This document shows, piece after piece, positions 10,576 to 21,599 of a stretch of DNA of 64,000 nucleotides. The stretch is from contig JAULSR010000001.1 of NCBI GenBank assembly GCA_030512295.1, forward strand, positions 8,827,001 through 8,891,000. The letters run 5' to 3'. The notes below the pieces were generated by a model that worked only from the letters and a program-made list of their open reading frames with translations, did no database searches and was not told the origin of the DNA. Every line of letters begins with the position of its first letter. Position 1 is the stretch's first letter. The translations under genes and the position numbers were made by a program. This stretch comes from Bombardia bombarda. Lineage: Eukaryota > Ascomycota > Sordariomycetes > Sordariales > Lasiosphaeriaceae.

Positions 10576-12156
10576 CCGGGTAAACCACTCACATCGATTC
10601 CTACTCACAGATCAAAGGCGTCTGCGGTTATGTTCATATTCGGTTGTGTTAGAACCAAAAGATTCAATATCTTGATGGTGTCGTGATTTAAACAACCTAC
10701 GGTGGATCAAGCTTCAACATGGTGATTTCTGTGATGAATTCAATTCCATTGCCACAATAATATCGTTTTCAAAGAACATGTTTCTTCATCATGGCATGGT
10801 CGAAAAGGGGCGGTGACGTGACACTTTGTATCCTATGAAAAGCAGATGACTACGAGCTGCTGTATTGCCATTGGTGTGATGAGTGGACTTATCCAAGATC
10901 GAAACATGGAGTGGTACACGGGGAACACAGTTGATGGCACGGATAGACGCAGGAGGCCGACGGCAAGCCAGGCACAGATTTCGGTAGCACGGGCTGTCAC
11001 TCGACGGGAAGGTGTTTGCTGTGTCATGTCGGCCAGGAGATCTTGTCTCACGCAGACAACAAAGTCGAGAGCGACAAAACGCCCTCATGGGCGCACACCA
11101 ATCGCCTCATGTCATTTTATCATGCTTGCTGCCACAACCACTGCTACATCTGCTCCCACTATGGAAATACAGGAGGGAGCTCGCAGTCTGCAATGCTACC
11201 GATACATGTACCTGTCCGCCAGACATGAAACTCAAGTTACAACTTCAAGATTCTGCGGTAGGTACCTATCTCGAAGACAGAAAAGTCGGTGAACCATCAG
11301 ATCGAAAGACTTTGGTAAACAAGTTTCATCGGTGGCTCCAATTTTACTGGAGGTTACGGCAGCTGTAGAACGTCACATACTCTTCAGAAATCGAGCCGTG
11401 TAATTCCAGGCTGGGTTGGTTACATGCCCTGTGCTCCATGGTAAATCTTTTCCCTCATCACTTGAGCTCGGCCGTCCCTTCTACTCCTTCCTCTTTTCTC
11501 TTTTTTTCCTCTCAGTTCACATACTCAGCAATCTCAAGGCAACTACTCTTGAACATTGCGACCGTCCATTCGTTTTGATCTGTCCTGTGAGTACCTTCCC
11601 ATTCCCGTCTCCGCTGCCCTCCGTTTTACCCCCGGTCGCAATAAGATATCCCTCGTTTGAAGAGTCTTTTTGGGCGAGATGAGATAAAAAAGGCAAAACG
11701 AGCATCACAAGTGGGCCACTGACGGCCCGAGGCGACTGACTCACCCATACATCGAAAGAACGTAGGTGGGCCCTGAGGGGTGCCTGCCGTATAATGAGGG
11801 TTGGGACGAACGCGCCTTCCCCCGTCAGTAGCCTCTCATCTGATCGCGGTGTATAATTTCCTTGCACGCGGTCAGACCAGGCCGCGTGCTAGGACCTCGT
11901 CAGGGCTGGCCTATCGCTCCTTCCTAACTCATTCGTAACACCTCTTTCGTTTCTACCTCACTACATCTTGCTTCCACAACCTTCCAAACCCCTCACTCTT
12001 TTCACTTTCCTTCTTTTTGACATAAAACGTTCCCTCTTTATCGCGCGAATTAAGAGCACTCAAAACACCACAAAGACAGCAAGTATTGACTTGGATATCT
12101 GTCCCTTCCAACCGGTAGCCTTCAATATCATCCAAACCTCTCAACATCCAGCCAAG

Positions 12157-12858
12157 ATGCTCTTCAAGCCTGCAATCGCTGCTGCCGCAGCTGTCTACAT
12201 CGGCGTCGTGGCCGCTCTGGTTGATGGTGTCGCCTGCGCCCACATCCGCGATGCGCATCTGGACAAGCGCGAGGTGGAGGAAATCACTGAAAGCACTACT
12301 ACAATCAACGGTGTTACCTTCACAAGCACCGTTACCGCCACCGTCACAACCACGGTGTCTGGAAATGGGGCCCCGGAAACTCCTTGCACGACTACCAACA
12401 CTGTCACCGCGACCGTCTCCCCTCTATCCAGCTCTACCTCCTATGGCGGCTCGACCGAGACTACAAACGGCATCAGTAGCAGCACCACCACCTCCACTGC
12501 CGCCGCAGCGACATCCCCTCTTTCTTACACCGTCAGCACGAGTACTAGCACGTCTGTTGTTGCCACACCCACCAGTGTCATTTCTCCGAGCACTGCCGTG
12601 CCCACTTCCAGCGGCTTGTCGACCAGTACCACGTCGACAACGGTTGCAGTTGTGAGCCCCTCCACTTCGATGACGGACATGACAATGCCAGGAAGCAAGA
12701 CAACTCCTACCCCCTCATCTGCCTCCTCCCACACGGGAACGACGACCCTTTCAGCGACCTCGGCGTCGGTGACTACTGGCGGCGCGGCAGGAGCAAACAT
12801 CAAATCTGGCGGTGCCGTCCTTGGTGCTATTGCCGCTGCGATGTTTGCGATGGCCTAA
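12157..12858 (+). CDS. Ser/Thr-rich secreted, probably GPI-anchored cell-wall protein
   Basis: A single exon from ATG 12157 encodes 233 aa. The N terminus is a signal peptide (MLFKPAIAAAAAVYIGVVAALVDG), and a Lys-Arg pair at residues 37-38 (HLDKR|EVEE) could be a Kex2 site. The middle is very rich in Ser and Thr, with TST/TVTATV-type stretches expected to be heavily O-mannosylated. The tail has small residues (GGAAGANIKSGG) followed by a hydrophobic end (AVLGAIAAAMFAMA), the layout of a GPI-attachment signal. No catalytic domain is visible, so a structural or adhesive role in the wall is the likely reading. Such proteins evolve fast and orthology cannot be judged here. Confidence 0.78.
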   Translation: MLFKPAIAAAAAVYIGVVAALVDGVACAHIRDAHLDKREVEEITESTTTINGVTFTSTVTATVTTTVSGNGAPETPCTTTNTVTATVSPLSSSTSYGGSTETTNGISSSTTTSTAAAATSPLSYTVSTSTSTSVVATPTSVISPSTAVPTSSGLSTSTTSTTVAVVSPSTSMTDMTMPGSKTTPTPSSASSHTGTTTLSATSASVTTGGAAGANIKSGGAVLGAIAAAMFAMA

Positions 12859-14009
12859 TCAGCGCCCTTCACTACCTCTTCTTCATCTGTCTAGTTTATA
12901 GCACTTAGCCTCAACAGTCAGACACACAATAGCAATACAAGAAGGATCATTGTCCGAGCAGCATTCACCACCAACAGTCATTAATTACCAGCATATTCAA
13001 CTCTGCCAGTCAACAGCAGTCTTGTTTCACTGGAGCCACTCAGCAATATCTCACCTCCCTTTCCCCGGTAACTCCTGACTATGGAGAGCACACTGGCTAG
13101 GTTACACTGCCGTGTGTGGCACTGAGAGACATTTATCTGATGGGCAATTGCGAGGGGTGGATGTGGTAGTATCTGCTGAATGGGACCTTTTCTTCTCGCG
13201 GCTGATCTTTGTTTTCTTTTTTTCTTCACTTCATGAAATATCGGTTGCTATCACGGCACGGATGCACATGGTCACAACCCAATAATCTTGTAATGGTGGA
13301 TTTCTTTCGCTGGAATCTGCACCTTGGGAGGACAAGCGTTATGTTCGAGGCGCTATACATGGCTGGGAGGGCAGGTGTACACAGCAGACTCACCAGCCTC
13401 TCGGACTCAAGACAGATAGTAAACCATTGCCGTCTTTATTTTACGATGATACCTTGGCCAGTGACGCAGCACCTGAACTCTCCTTGAATGTACACAACTG
13501 TTGAGGTGCTTCTCGTCAGACCTAGGACTTGATCCTCCCCCCTCCGCCCTCCACTTCTCAACATCGTTATTAATGATGATGTAGCATTGGTGCTGCCTTG
13601 CCTGTTTGGGAATACTTACATGCTGTACTATCGAGACTAAACATGCCCCTAGAAACTGAAGCATAAGTGGAGCATAACCATTCTCAGATAAACCCAAGTT
13701 CCACTAGACACTTATAATAATGAGGAGACCTCTGCTTTGGGGTGGATGGCCCAGTGTTGAACTTTCTGACAATCATCTCAAATTGCAGACAAAGCCTACT
13801 CTTTGATACAGCCCCAACACAACACCACAACCGGCCGTTGTCATTTGCTATTATGAATATTCTTCAATCTTATATGCAGTTATATACCGGATATCTCATT
13901 TCTGCCTCATCATACCCCACTCTCTACCTCAGCATACATCATCCCCCTTTTTTCCCCTCTGCCATTATAATACAACCCGCCCAGCCCTCATCACTTACTT
14001 GCCCATCCC
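12859..14009. other. Convergent 3' flank, wall protein and AP-1 beta
   Basis: This 1.15 kb has no ORF with coding character and presumably contains both 3' UTRs. Short ORFs at 13209..13487 and 13742..14080 look like chance. Confidence 0.5.
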
Positions 14010-16699
14010 TCACAACAACAAATCACCATTCGGCACCCCCTGTGCTGGCTGATACACCATCTGCGGCGCATACTGATTAACCACATAGCCCGAGCTCACA
14101 TTCCCCGAATCCCCGCCAAAGCTATCCCCATGCTCCTGCACCCGCATCCCGCCCATCTGGCTGGCAAAGTACTCATCCGCGTCACTGACCGCCTGCGCCA
14201 TGTGCGGGTACTGTCCCTCTGCATTAGGATCTGGTCTGCTCGTGCGCGGGTCAAAGTCGGCGGGCTGCCCGCCCATCCCGAACTGGCTCAGTGACTTATT
14301 CGCGTCCGACCGTATCCCGATGCCCCCCCAAGAACACCAGCGGGCACACTCTGTCCCTCCTGCCGCTGCAGCGCAGGAGACTCAATCAGCCTCCTTGGTC
14401 TGGCATTCCGGAAGACAGTCTGCACGGGCTTCAGATACACCGTCGCCAAAGTGCCCACGTTCAGACACATCTCCTCCAACGTCACCGGATCAAGGCGCTC
14501 CGACTCGGCCGTGATGGCGGGCTTCTCGCCCATGACGATGCGCTTAGCAGCCTCCATATCGGTCGAGAGCAGGCGCCAGTACATGTAGGCGCGGTCGCGC
14601 AGGTCCGGGTTGTCCGTCTCCTCTGTAGCCCACTTGAGCACGCGGGGCACCAGCTCTTGTCCCTTGGTCGGCCGCTGGATGAAGAGCTTGACTGTGGCTG
14701 TTAATAGCGCCAGCTGTACCTCTACTGGCTCCTCGGCAAACGAGTAGAGGAAATCTTCGAGCAGGGCCTCCGAGTTCTCGATCCGACTGGCGTACTGTCC
14801 AATGACCCAGACCATGGCGGCCTTGGCCTCGGGTTCGTCGAGTGAGTCGAGATGCTCGCACAGCGTGCCGATGATGCTCTCGTACTGGTTGGGGTATTTG
14901 CGGAAAATGTTGCGAATGACCACAGTGGCTTCTTGCACAATGTAGGTAATCTTTGTGGCGACAAGTTCCAGCAAAAGGTTGATGCACTGCTTGGCGGCCG
15001 GCTCGATCTTGATTGCCAGCTTGCCTATCGCACGCACGGCTTTCCGTACAAAGTGCACGTCGATCTCTGTGGCGTACTCGCGCAGTTCTGTGAGAACCTC
15101 GTCAATGTTCTTCTCGGTAGCAAGCATGAAGATCAGCTCCAGCTTGGTGACCTTAACGTAGATGGGATCGTTGTATTTGCAAAAGAAGACGCGGATGTCG
15201 TTGCGCAATACCTCGGGCCGCCGTTGCAGGATGAGTAGGGCGTTTCTGAGGGCGAGGTACTGCACTTCTGGTCCCTTGGCGAGTAGGGTGACCAAGGGGG
15301 GTGATAATTTCCGGCATAGGGCGGATATCTGCTTCTGATCTGCGATGTAGTTCATCAGGTAGAGAATCACCCGGATGCAGGTGAGGACGACGGCCGAGTT
15401 GGAGTGCGACAGCCTTGGGGCGATACGCTCGGCAAGAAGCAATGCCTCGCCGGATTCTTGTGGCACATACGACATCAGTGCTTCGAGGATGTATGTTTGC
15501 CCCCATCTTGCAGGGTGTCAGCACCAAAGTTGAGGCTGTACATATGCGGGGAGGGAAACATACTCGGAGCAATCGGGCAGGATTGCAACCATCTTGGAAG
15601 CGTTGCTGTAGTCGATTGTGAGCTTGATAGCATCGCTCCTTTCCCAAATGTCCATCAAGCTCGCCAGCGCGCTGGCAACGACGGTGGGGTTGTCATCTCT
15701 TAGCAGTCCATTAAGCCGTTCAATGAGATCTGACGCCTCCACCATGTGCCTATCATGGTCGTAGAGCTTGGCGACGCAAAAGGCGGCTGTCTTGCGGACG
15801 TATGGGTCCGCATCGCGGAGTAGATGCTTCACTATCGGTACGGTGGCCTCGACGAACTCCCGCACGTGGATGTAAGACATTGTTCGAAGTGCGAGCGCCC
15901 TGACAAGGGGGTTCGGGTCTTCCATGTCCTGGATCATGTGTAAGTGGAGGTTGATCGGCCACAAAAACAAGCAAGACTGACCAGCTCCAAGACCGGGATT
16001 GCTTTTACCGCAATCTCGGGACGCATCCTGGCGTAGTTGACCAGAAACAGAAAACACCTGGGGAGGGATGACGGTCAGCAACTCCTCTTCAACGGTTGAT
16101 CTGGGTATGTAGTGTATTCACATCTTCTTGATCTCGAGACTCTGGATGGACATGCAGCCAATGATATCGGGGAACAGGGCGACCATGTCGTTGTTGCTCA
16201 TAGTCATGTTGGCGACAATCTTCTTGAGGGCGATCTTCTTGGAGGTGAAGTTCTTGTCCTTCTTGCTGCCGCTATTCAGCTCGAGGCGCAGCTCGGCAAC
16301 CTTGCCCTGTATGCCGCGGAAGGGTAAGTAAGTCGGCGGAGGAATATAGGCCATAAACATGGTGGCGGTATTGGGCAAGGACGTGGGGATGGGGCATGTT
16401 GTTGTTGTTGTTGTTGGTGAGAGCAGAGGAGAGGGTCGAAGGGCACATTGGTGCCGAGCGTGGGAAGTAACAGAGTCGTGAAGGGGAATGTCGGTTGTTT
16501 CTGTGGAATGTCGTCCTGGGACCAACTGCGACGGGGAGACGAGAGGGGTAATCCGTAGATAGGGAGAGTAAAGAGAGAGAGGAAGAGGCGATAAGGCAAG
16601 GGAGTGAGGGAGGCAGAAAGTATAAGAGACAAGGCAAGGTCAGAAGAAGCTGCTTACCCGAGCGAACAGCTTCGAGTCTCCTCCCTGTGCGGTCGACAT
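14010..16699 (-). CDS. APL2: AP-1 clathrin adaptor beta subunit (beta-adaptin), with an apparent frameshift near the 3' end
   Basis: Five exons: 16699..16658, 16306..16122, 16057..15982, 15928..15564 and 15506..14010, about 721 aa once the frame is corrected. All introns are GT-AG. The start MSTAQGGDSKLFAR joins GKVAELRLELNSG. The adaptin trunk of HEAT-like repeats is well conserved: KKIVANMTMSNNDMVALFPD, CFLFLVNYAR, RALALRTMSYIHVREF, NPTVVASALASLMDI and VRAIGKLAIKI. The C terminus is a short hinge, and the protein lacks the appendage found in animal beta subunits, as usual in fungi. AP-1 sorts clathrin cargo between trans-Golgi and endosomes. At a run of seven C (+ strand, 14323..14329) the frame breaks: without correction the protein ends at 14288. 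One extra base there restores the expected tail, NKSLSQFGMGGQPADFDP, up to a TGA at 14010. Confidence 0.88.
16307..16657 (-). other. Long first intron of the AP-1 beta gene with a GTT microsatellite
   Basis: This intron is 351 nt, far longer than the other introns of the gene (53-64 nt). It carries about six GTT triplets on the + strand near 16398..16416. The donor is GTAAGC after codon 14 and the acceptor is CATACAG. No regulatory element is recognised. Confidence 0.6.
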
Positions 16700-17590
16700 G
16701 ATGATGTATGGAGAAGGACGACCTCAAAGGCTGGGGCGGCTTGGCGATGGGCAGATGGTGGTGGACGTCGTTGGACGGGAAGGTCCTGGCGCGCGTGACC
16801 CACGAAAACCGTCTGCGCGGTGGTGGTGGTATTCGTAGGTAGCTGAGAGCAGACCTGGACAGCAGAACTGGACAAAGGCGGCAAACCCAAACCCCTCGTG
16901 GCTGCTTCACATGCAGTCTCCTGTCGCCAATTGGTTGTTGCCCCACGATATCCTTGGCCTAGAACCAGGTAGGTTATCGACCTATCGTACGTCGGAGGGT
17001 GGTGTGTCGCCTGTCAACTGTCGTCGTTGTCGTCCTTGTCTCTGGTCGCTCGGGTTGGACGGATCGATTGGCTGGCCGTGGATCGATGGCTGCGTCGGAC
17101 AATCGGGAGCTATGTGTATATTTCTACGCTCCAAGTTTGGGAGAGCGGTAGAGTTGGACTTGTTCGTGTTTGACGACTGACGACTTTGGAGTTTGCGCAC
17201 CACGGTAAGGTATGTACACGGGGTGCTGTCGATCGTCGCGGGTCCGTCGGGGCGTTTGTCCCAATGGAAATTGGCGAGATAGGGGCCCCTGCAGCTTCCA
17301 TTCATGGACGCTTCCAACAGGGACCCCACTGATTTTCAGTGGGGGAATTGCCCTGAGCTTTCAAGCTTGCCCCACGAAGACACGTGCACGGTCCTTCTGC
17401 AGCGGGAGTAAGCGCGGCTCTGCTGTGCTGTTGCGCTGACTTTTAGTGGAGTGCCCTTCCAGTGCCACTTTGGAGGTCAGGTCCCGCCTGCCGCCGCACT
17501 GTCGCCTGTCGCGTGGCGACATCATCACTCCAACGCCTAGCATTTCTTGAGCCATTCTTGCGTCGCCCACAATCCGAAGTAATTGCGCAA
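16700..17590. promoter_or_regulatory. Shared divergent upstream region of AP-1 beta and EMC4
   Basis: This is 891 bp between two outward-facing start codons. ORFs here overlap one another and show no coding character. Promoter function is inferred from position. Confidence 0.45.
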
Positions 17591-18312
17591 ATGTCTTCTC
17601 AACTCGCGATACCGACCCTGTCGGCGCCCAGATGGGTTGCCGACCTCAACAGTCCGCCCGCCTTCAAGTCCAAGCCGTCGAGCATCCCCGACCCCCCAGG
17701 CTATCCCTCGTCGCAGGTCTCCTCTAGCTCAAAGGTACCTGCCCATCCTCCTAAAGTATCCCCCCAACTGTTGCCTCATCTAACATCTCAGTAGAAAAAA
17801 GATGCCTCCAAAGCGATCACCCAGCGCAAGGCGCCTACGCCCGACGAGATGGACACGCTCAAGGTGAAGAAGGCATGGGAGGTGGCGCTGGCCCCCATCA
17901 AGGGCCTGCCCATGACGGGCGTCATGATGTACATGTCGGGCAACTCGCTGCAGATCTTCAGCATCATGATGGTCTTTATGGCCTTCAAGAACCCCATCAT
18001 GGGTATCCTCGCCACCGGCCAGGCCTTTGAGCGCTTCGAGACCGAGACCAACCGGCAAAAGATCCTGCAGGTCAAGCTGGCCTATATCGTGATGCAGCTG
18101 GTGGCCCTGGCCCTGGGCGTGTGGAAGGTGAATGCCATGGGCTTGTTACCGTGAGTACCCTGCCTACCTACCTACCACTATCCTTCATACCTATCCTGTG
18201 GTTTTGTTTGGTTGACTGACATGTTTTGGGTGTGTTTAGAACAACGAGGTCGGACTGGCTTGCGTGGGAGGCGCAGAGAGAACCGCTCGAGTATGCCGTG
18301 CCTGGGTTATGA
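17591..18312 (+). CDS. EMC4: ER membrane protein complex subunit 4
   Basis: The model is join(17591..17734, 17795..18150, 18240..18312), 190 aa. Introns are GTACCT...TAG with a CTAAC near 17780, and GTGAGT...TTTAG. The first acceptor must be the second of two adjacent ones (cag|tag), because the first would put TAG in frame. The N terminus is soluble and Pro/Ser rich (PPAFKSKPSSIPDPPGYP). The EMC4 core follows: WEVALAPIKGLPMTGVMMYM and two membrane segments (about residues 85-115 and 140-165). The EMC inserts tail-anchored and multipass proteins into the ER membrane. The last 23 residues (RSDWLAWEAQ) come from exon 3. All three frames join cleanly. Confidence 0.87.
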
Positions 18313-18622
18313 TCGGGTGCCGCAACATTGATAGAACATACCCCCATTCTTGCCTGTTCTTTTACCCTTCACTCACCTCGTGTATATGAGCCTGCATTCC
18401 ATGACCCATGTATTTCATTAAGCTGAGTGTATACGATGTACCAAGAGAAAAAGAATTCCTTATTTAGGGGAATACTTTTGAACTTCTTTTTACGAAGACG
18501 CGCCTTGGTCGAACCCTTGATCCAAACCAGCAAGTGGTTAGCCACAGACGACATTGTCCTGGCGAGTCCGACTTGTTTCTGATGATCTGCAATTTTGGCC
18601 TATGTGCGTATAGTAGACGGAG

Positions 18623-18662
18623 AGCCGGCCCTATTGCAAATTGTTCATTTGCAGGGCCGGCT
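18623..18662. repeat. Inverted repeat able to form a hairpin
   Basis: The perfect 10-bp arms AGCCGGCCCT and AGGGCCGGCT enclose 20 bases. Inside, GCAAAT pairs with ATTTGC around a short loop, separated from the outer stem by a 3-nt bulge. It lies about 310 bp downstream of the EMC4 stop. It could be a transcript-end structure or a small mobile-element relic. Confidence 0.75.
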
Positions 18663-19961
18663 GTGAGCCTCACTGTTGTGCGGAAGCGCAGGTGGAAGTA
18701 GCTAGATCTATATGACTGATGGGTGTCACAGCAGGCAAGAAGAAGAATGAGGTTGTACAAGAGAAAGGGGTCTCGGTCTCGGGTAAACAAGAAGCAGTCT
18801 TGGTACTTATCATCTCCACCTATCGACTTTAAAGTATCCATGACGCACAGCGACGACAACTAGGTTCATCTCTTGTCTGTGAGACGGGATGCGCGCGCTA
18901 AGATAGGCGATGGCGCCATGGGTTGAACTATCGGGACATGAGAGAAAAAGAAGCCGGGAAAGAAAACCGTGAAAAGCCAATGTAGAAACTTTGGTTAGGC
19001 GGGCTTGGCTTTTGTCTAAAAGATGCAGTTCCTTCAGGACTGGAGTCAAAGGCGTTGGTCAACTCCACAAAACCGCAAGGCAACCACGGGGATGGCACCG
19101 AAAAAGGGGTCCGAGGGCGGGGCCAAAAGGTCGAGGAAAAAAGGTGTGGTGGTTCGCCCAAGATGACATGACCGGCAAACCAAACGCCGTTCTCAGCCAC
19201 TTCCAAAAATACCTACCTTGGCAGGGGTAATTGACCGTGTGTTTCGGCAGTGTAAAGAAAGCGTTCCCTGAGGATTTTGAGAACCTTACCTAGTCAACCA
19301 CACAAATCCGACTCAACCTATCAAGAGGCCAGAATTGAATCTTGGATTGTGTAACTGAGGTATGTACCCAGTTCTAGGTTGTTGCCATTGAGAAAGGTGA
19401 CTCATAAAGTACGGTGGGGTAAAGGTAAGGTAGGTTGTAGGCAAGCGGACTAGCGACTTAAAATCAAGATTTATTATCCAATAAAGGGCGGTTCTATCTC
19501 GTGATACCACTCTCTGCACCCGTCAACTCCATGGGTCAAAACATCAAAAAGCGTATTCGGGTGGGGTGCCGACTTCCCGAGGCACGGGGCAGATGGGTAG
19601 AAGCAGGCAAAGACCCAGGCAGGGGGGAGAGGCGAGGGGGGTTCGTTCCAACACGCTCAGAAAAGAAAACTGGTGACTGAGGTAGCAATGCCAATCGCCT
19701 AACTCCATGGAGATTTTCTCTGGATTTCTTTGCTGTGCCACACTCGATATGGCGGCGGCGCTACATCGATACCACCCGGGCAGTTGCACGGCAAATCAGT
19801 TGGCTGGGTAGAAAATAACTATAATATCTGAGGCAGCCCCCAGGCGCGCCCACTGCCGAGCGAGGGAGAGAAAAAGAGAGAGAAAAACCTGGCTTGGTTT
19901 GCACTGCTAGCAATAAAAGTGGTGCCACCCAGATCCCATGGGGTTCGCAAATATTTTCTGC

Positions 19962-19968
19962 TATATAA
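19962..19968 (+). promoter_or_regulatory. TATA-box-like element upstream of the Nce102-like gene
   Basis: TATATAA lies 67 bp before the ATG at 20036, in a CT- and A-rich leader. Position and sequence fit a core promoter; function is inferred. Confidence 0.4.
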
Positions 19969-20035
19969 TATCTTGAACAGCCTCTCTTACCCCCAACCTC
20001 ACCAACATCGTTGTTTTCTTTTCACAAAACACAAA

Positions 20036-20715
20036 ATGGTTGCTGTTGTATCCCTCGGCCTCCGCGGCCTCCAGGTATATAGTACAGAAGTCATAATCAT
20101 ATTTCACCAAGACTAACACGTGAGAAATAGGTCATAATCGGCGCTGTGATTCTCGGCCTGGCCGTGACCCTCATCAAGCAGCAAGTAGTCAACGGCGCGC
20201 CTACGACGACAAAGTACAGCAGCTTCACAGGTGTCTTTACCATCCTTGTCTGCTTCATCGGCGTCGCCGCCACCTTTATCGATGCGATCCCTCCCATCGT
20301 CACCATGGCCCTCGACGGCATCTTGGGCCTGCTCCTCCTTGCTGGCGGCATTGTGAGTTTCCATTTATCTTCACTTCAGAATGATATCACCACTAACACA
20401 GCAAAAAAAAAAAAGGCATGGGCAGTCGGCCTCAAGGGCATCTCGTGCAAGAACCCCGTCGACTACCTGGAGATGCTCCACAACGGCCTGCTGAACCAGG
20501 GCTCTGTTGGCAGCGGAGACGATGAGTTGTTTGGCATCATTCCCGCCGAAGGCGACACCCACGAGAACATCTTCAACAGGCTCAGCGCAAACTGCCAAAA
20601 GGGGCTGGTCGACGAGATCTTTCAGTTCATCGGCTTTGGGCTAGCCCTCGTCTTTGTCGCTCTGGCCTTTGTGCGCATGCGCAGGGGTGGTGGCGCCTCA
20701 AACTACGTCGTCTAG
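20036..20715 (+). CDS. MARVEL-domain membrane protein, Nce102-like
   Basis: The model is join(20036..20074, 20131..20352, 20416..20715), 186 aa. Both introns carry a CTAAC branch site. The protein begins MVAVVSLGLRGLQVIIGAV and has four hydrophobic segments typical of the MARVEL/Nce102 family. A loop between the third and fourth contains Cys and a predicted soluble stretch (CKNPVDYLEMLHNGLLNQG). The fourth segment is IFQFIGFGLALVFVALAFV, followed by a basic tail, MRRGGGASNYVV. In yeast, Nce102 organises eisosome/MCC plasma-membrane domains and senses sphingolipids; a similar site here is inferred. Intron 2 (63 nt) is a multiple of three with no in-frame stop, so an unspliced form would add 21 residues ending in four lysines. 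Confidence 0.8.
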
Positions 20716-21599
20716 GGGGTTATCATCTAAGGGTTGTGATCTAAGGGGTTGTTGACTTGGGGAGGACGAAAGAAACGATAAATACGACACATTGAGAGAA
20801 GGGGAGCCAAGGGGCTGATGAGAGAGACGCCCAACTACTAAACCTCATGTTTATGCAGTTGGTGAAATGGGGACGAAGCATCTCCTTTTGGGGGTTTTGA
20901 GAGATGGCCACTAGGATAAGCCACCCTTTTTCTGCTGTCGGGCGATGCTATACCCACGAGTTACCCAGGTACCTACACCCAGACTACCTGGCCAGTTACG
21001 ACAATAACGGACGAGTTCACGATGAGAGACGGAGCAAACATAATTAGACAGATACCACATTACAGTTATATACATAAATCCCAAGCCATCGCAACAATGG
21101 GAAATAATTGTTAAGGAATGATTTATTCATTGTTGTAGAGTTACAACAAGGTCAATTCATCTTGCCTGATAAAAAGAACAATGTTCATGACCGACAACAG
21201 CTCGGAATATGACCAGACTGTCTGTTCATTCAACATAAAGTTACCACCAATAATGTCTCTCCCGCTACTATCAAATATCCACCCTCCCCCTTTTCCGTTC
21301 TGTCATATCATTCATCCACTCACCGCCACCGACAACACCGCATGACAAAGGTGTTACTACATACAACAACGAGCCATCATTCATCCTCCCCGCCAGACCT
21401 CCAGACAGATGATATCAATCATATATCCCATCTCATCAAAACATTTCCTCATTTATTTATCCCAGCAATCAGGTATCGTGGGGTAACAGAACCAATACCC
21501 AGATTCCCACAGAAAGTCGCAAATCCCAAACAACAAAACCAACAAAACAGCAAAAGATCAACAACACCACCAGACATCTAAAAACAATAAAAGTCCCTC
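20716..21599. other. Convergent 3' flank, Nce102-like gene and chitin synthase
   Basis: This 884 bp is AT-rich and without a credible ORF. It contains an AGGTACCT motif near 20970. Both 3' UTRs presumably lie here. Confidence 0.5.

Larger units (their letters stand above)
6925..12156. other. 5.2-kb stretch without a credible gene
   Basis: Between the ubiquitin-fold gene and the wall-protein gene I see no ORF with coding character. Those at 7890..8465 and 10846..11292 overlap rivals in other frames and match nothing I know. About 9380-10800 is clearly AT-rich. It holds a 7-bp tandem repeat, a poly(C) tract and TAGGTACCTA-like motifs, which could mark decayed mobile DNA. The right end (11900-12156) is CT-rich leader of the wall-protein gene. 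A non-coding RNA or small spliced gene cannot be excluded. Confidence 0.45.
18313..20035. other. Intergenic region between EMC4 and the Nce102-like gene
   Basis: This 1.7 kb has no credible ORF. It contains the perfect-arm hairpin at 18623..18662 and, close to the downstream gene, a TATA-like element. Candidate tRNA B-box-like strings here lacked a matching A box or acceptor stem and were not called. Confidence 0.5.

Noticed and set aside
10846..11292. 148-aa plus-strand ORF
   Set aside because: Competing ORFs on both strands over the same bases and no protein-family signal; treated as chance.
18880..19350. tRNA-like B-box strings (AGTTCAACCC, GATTCAATTC on the minus strand)
   Set aside because: No matching A box, anticodon arm or acceptor stem at the right distance.
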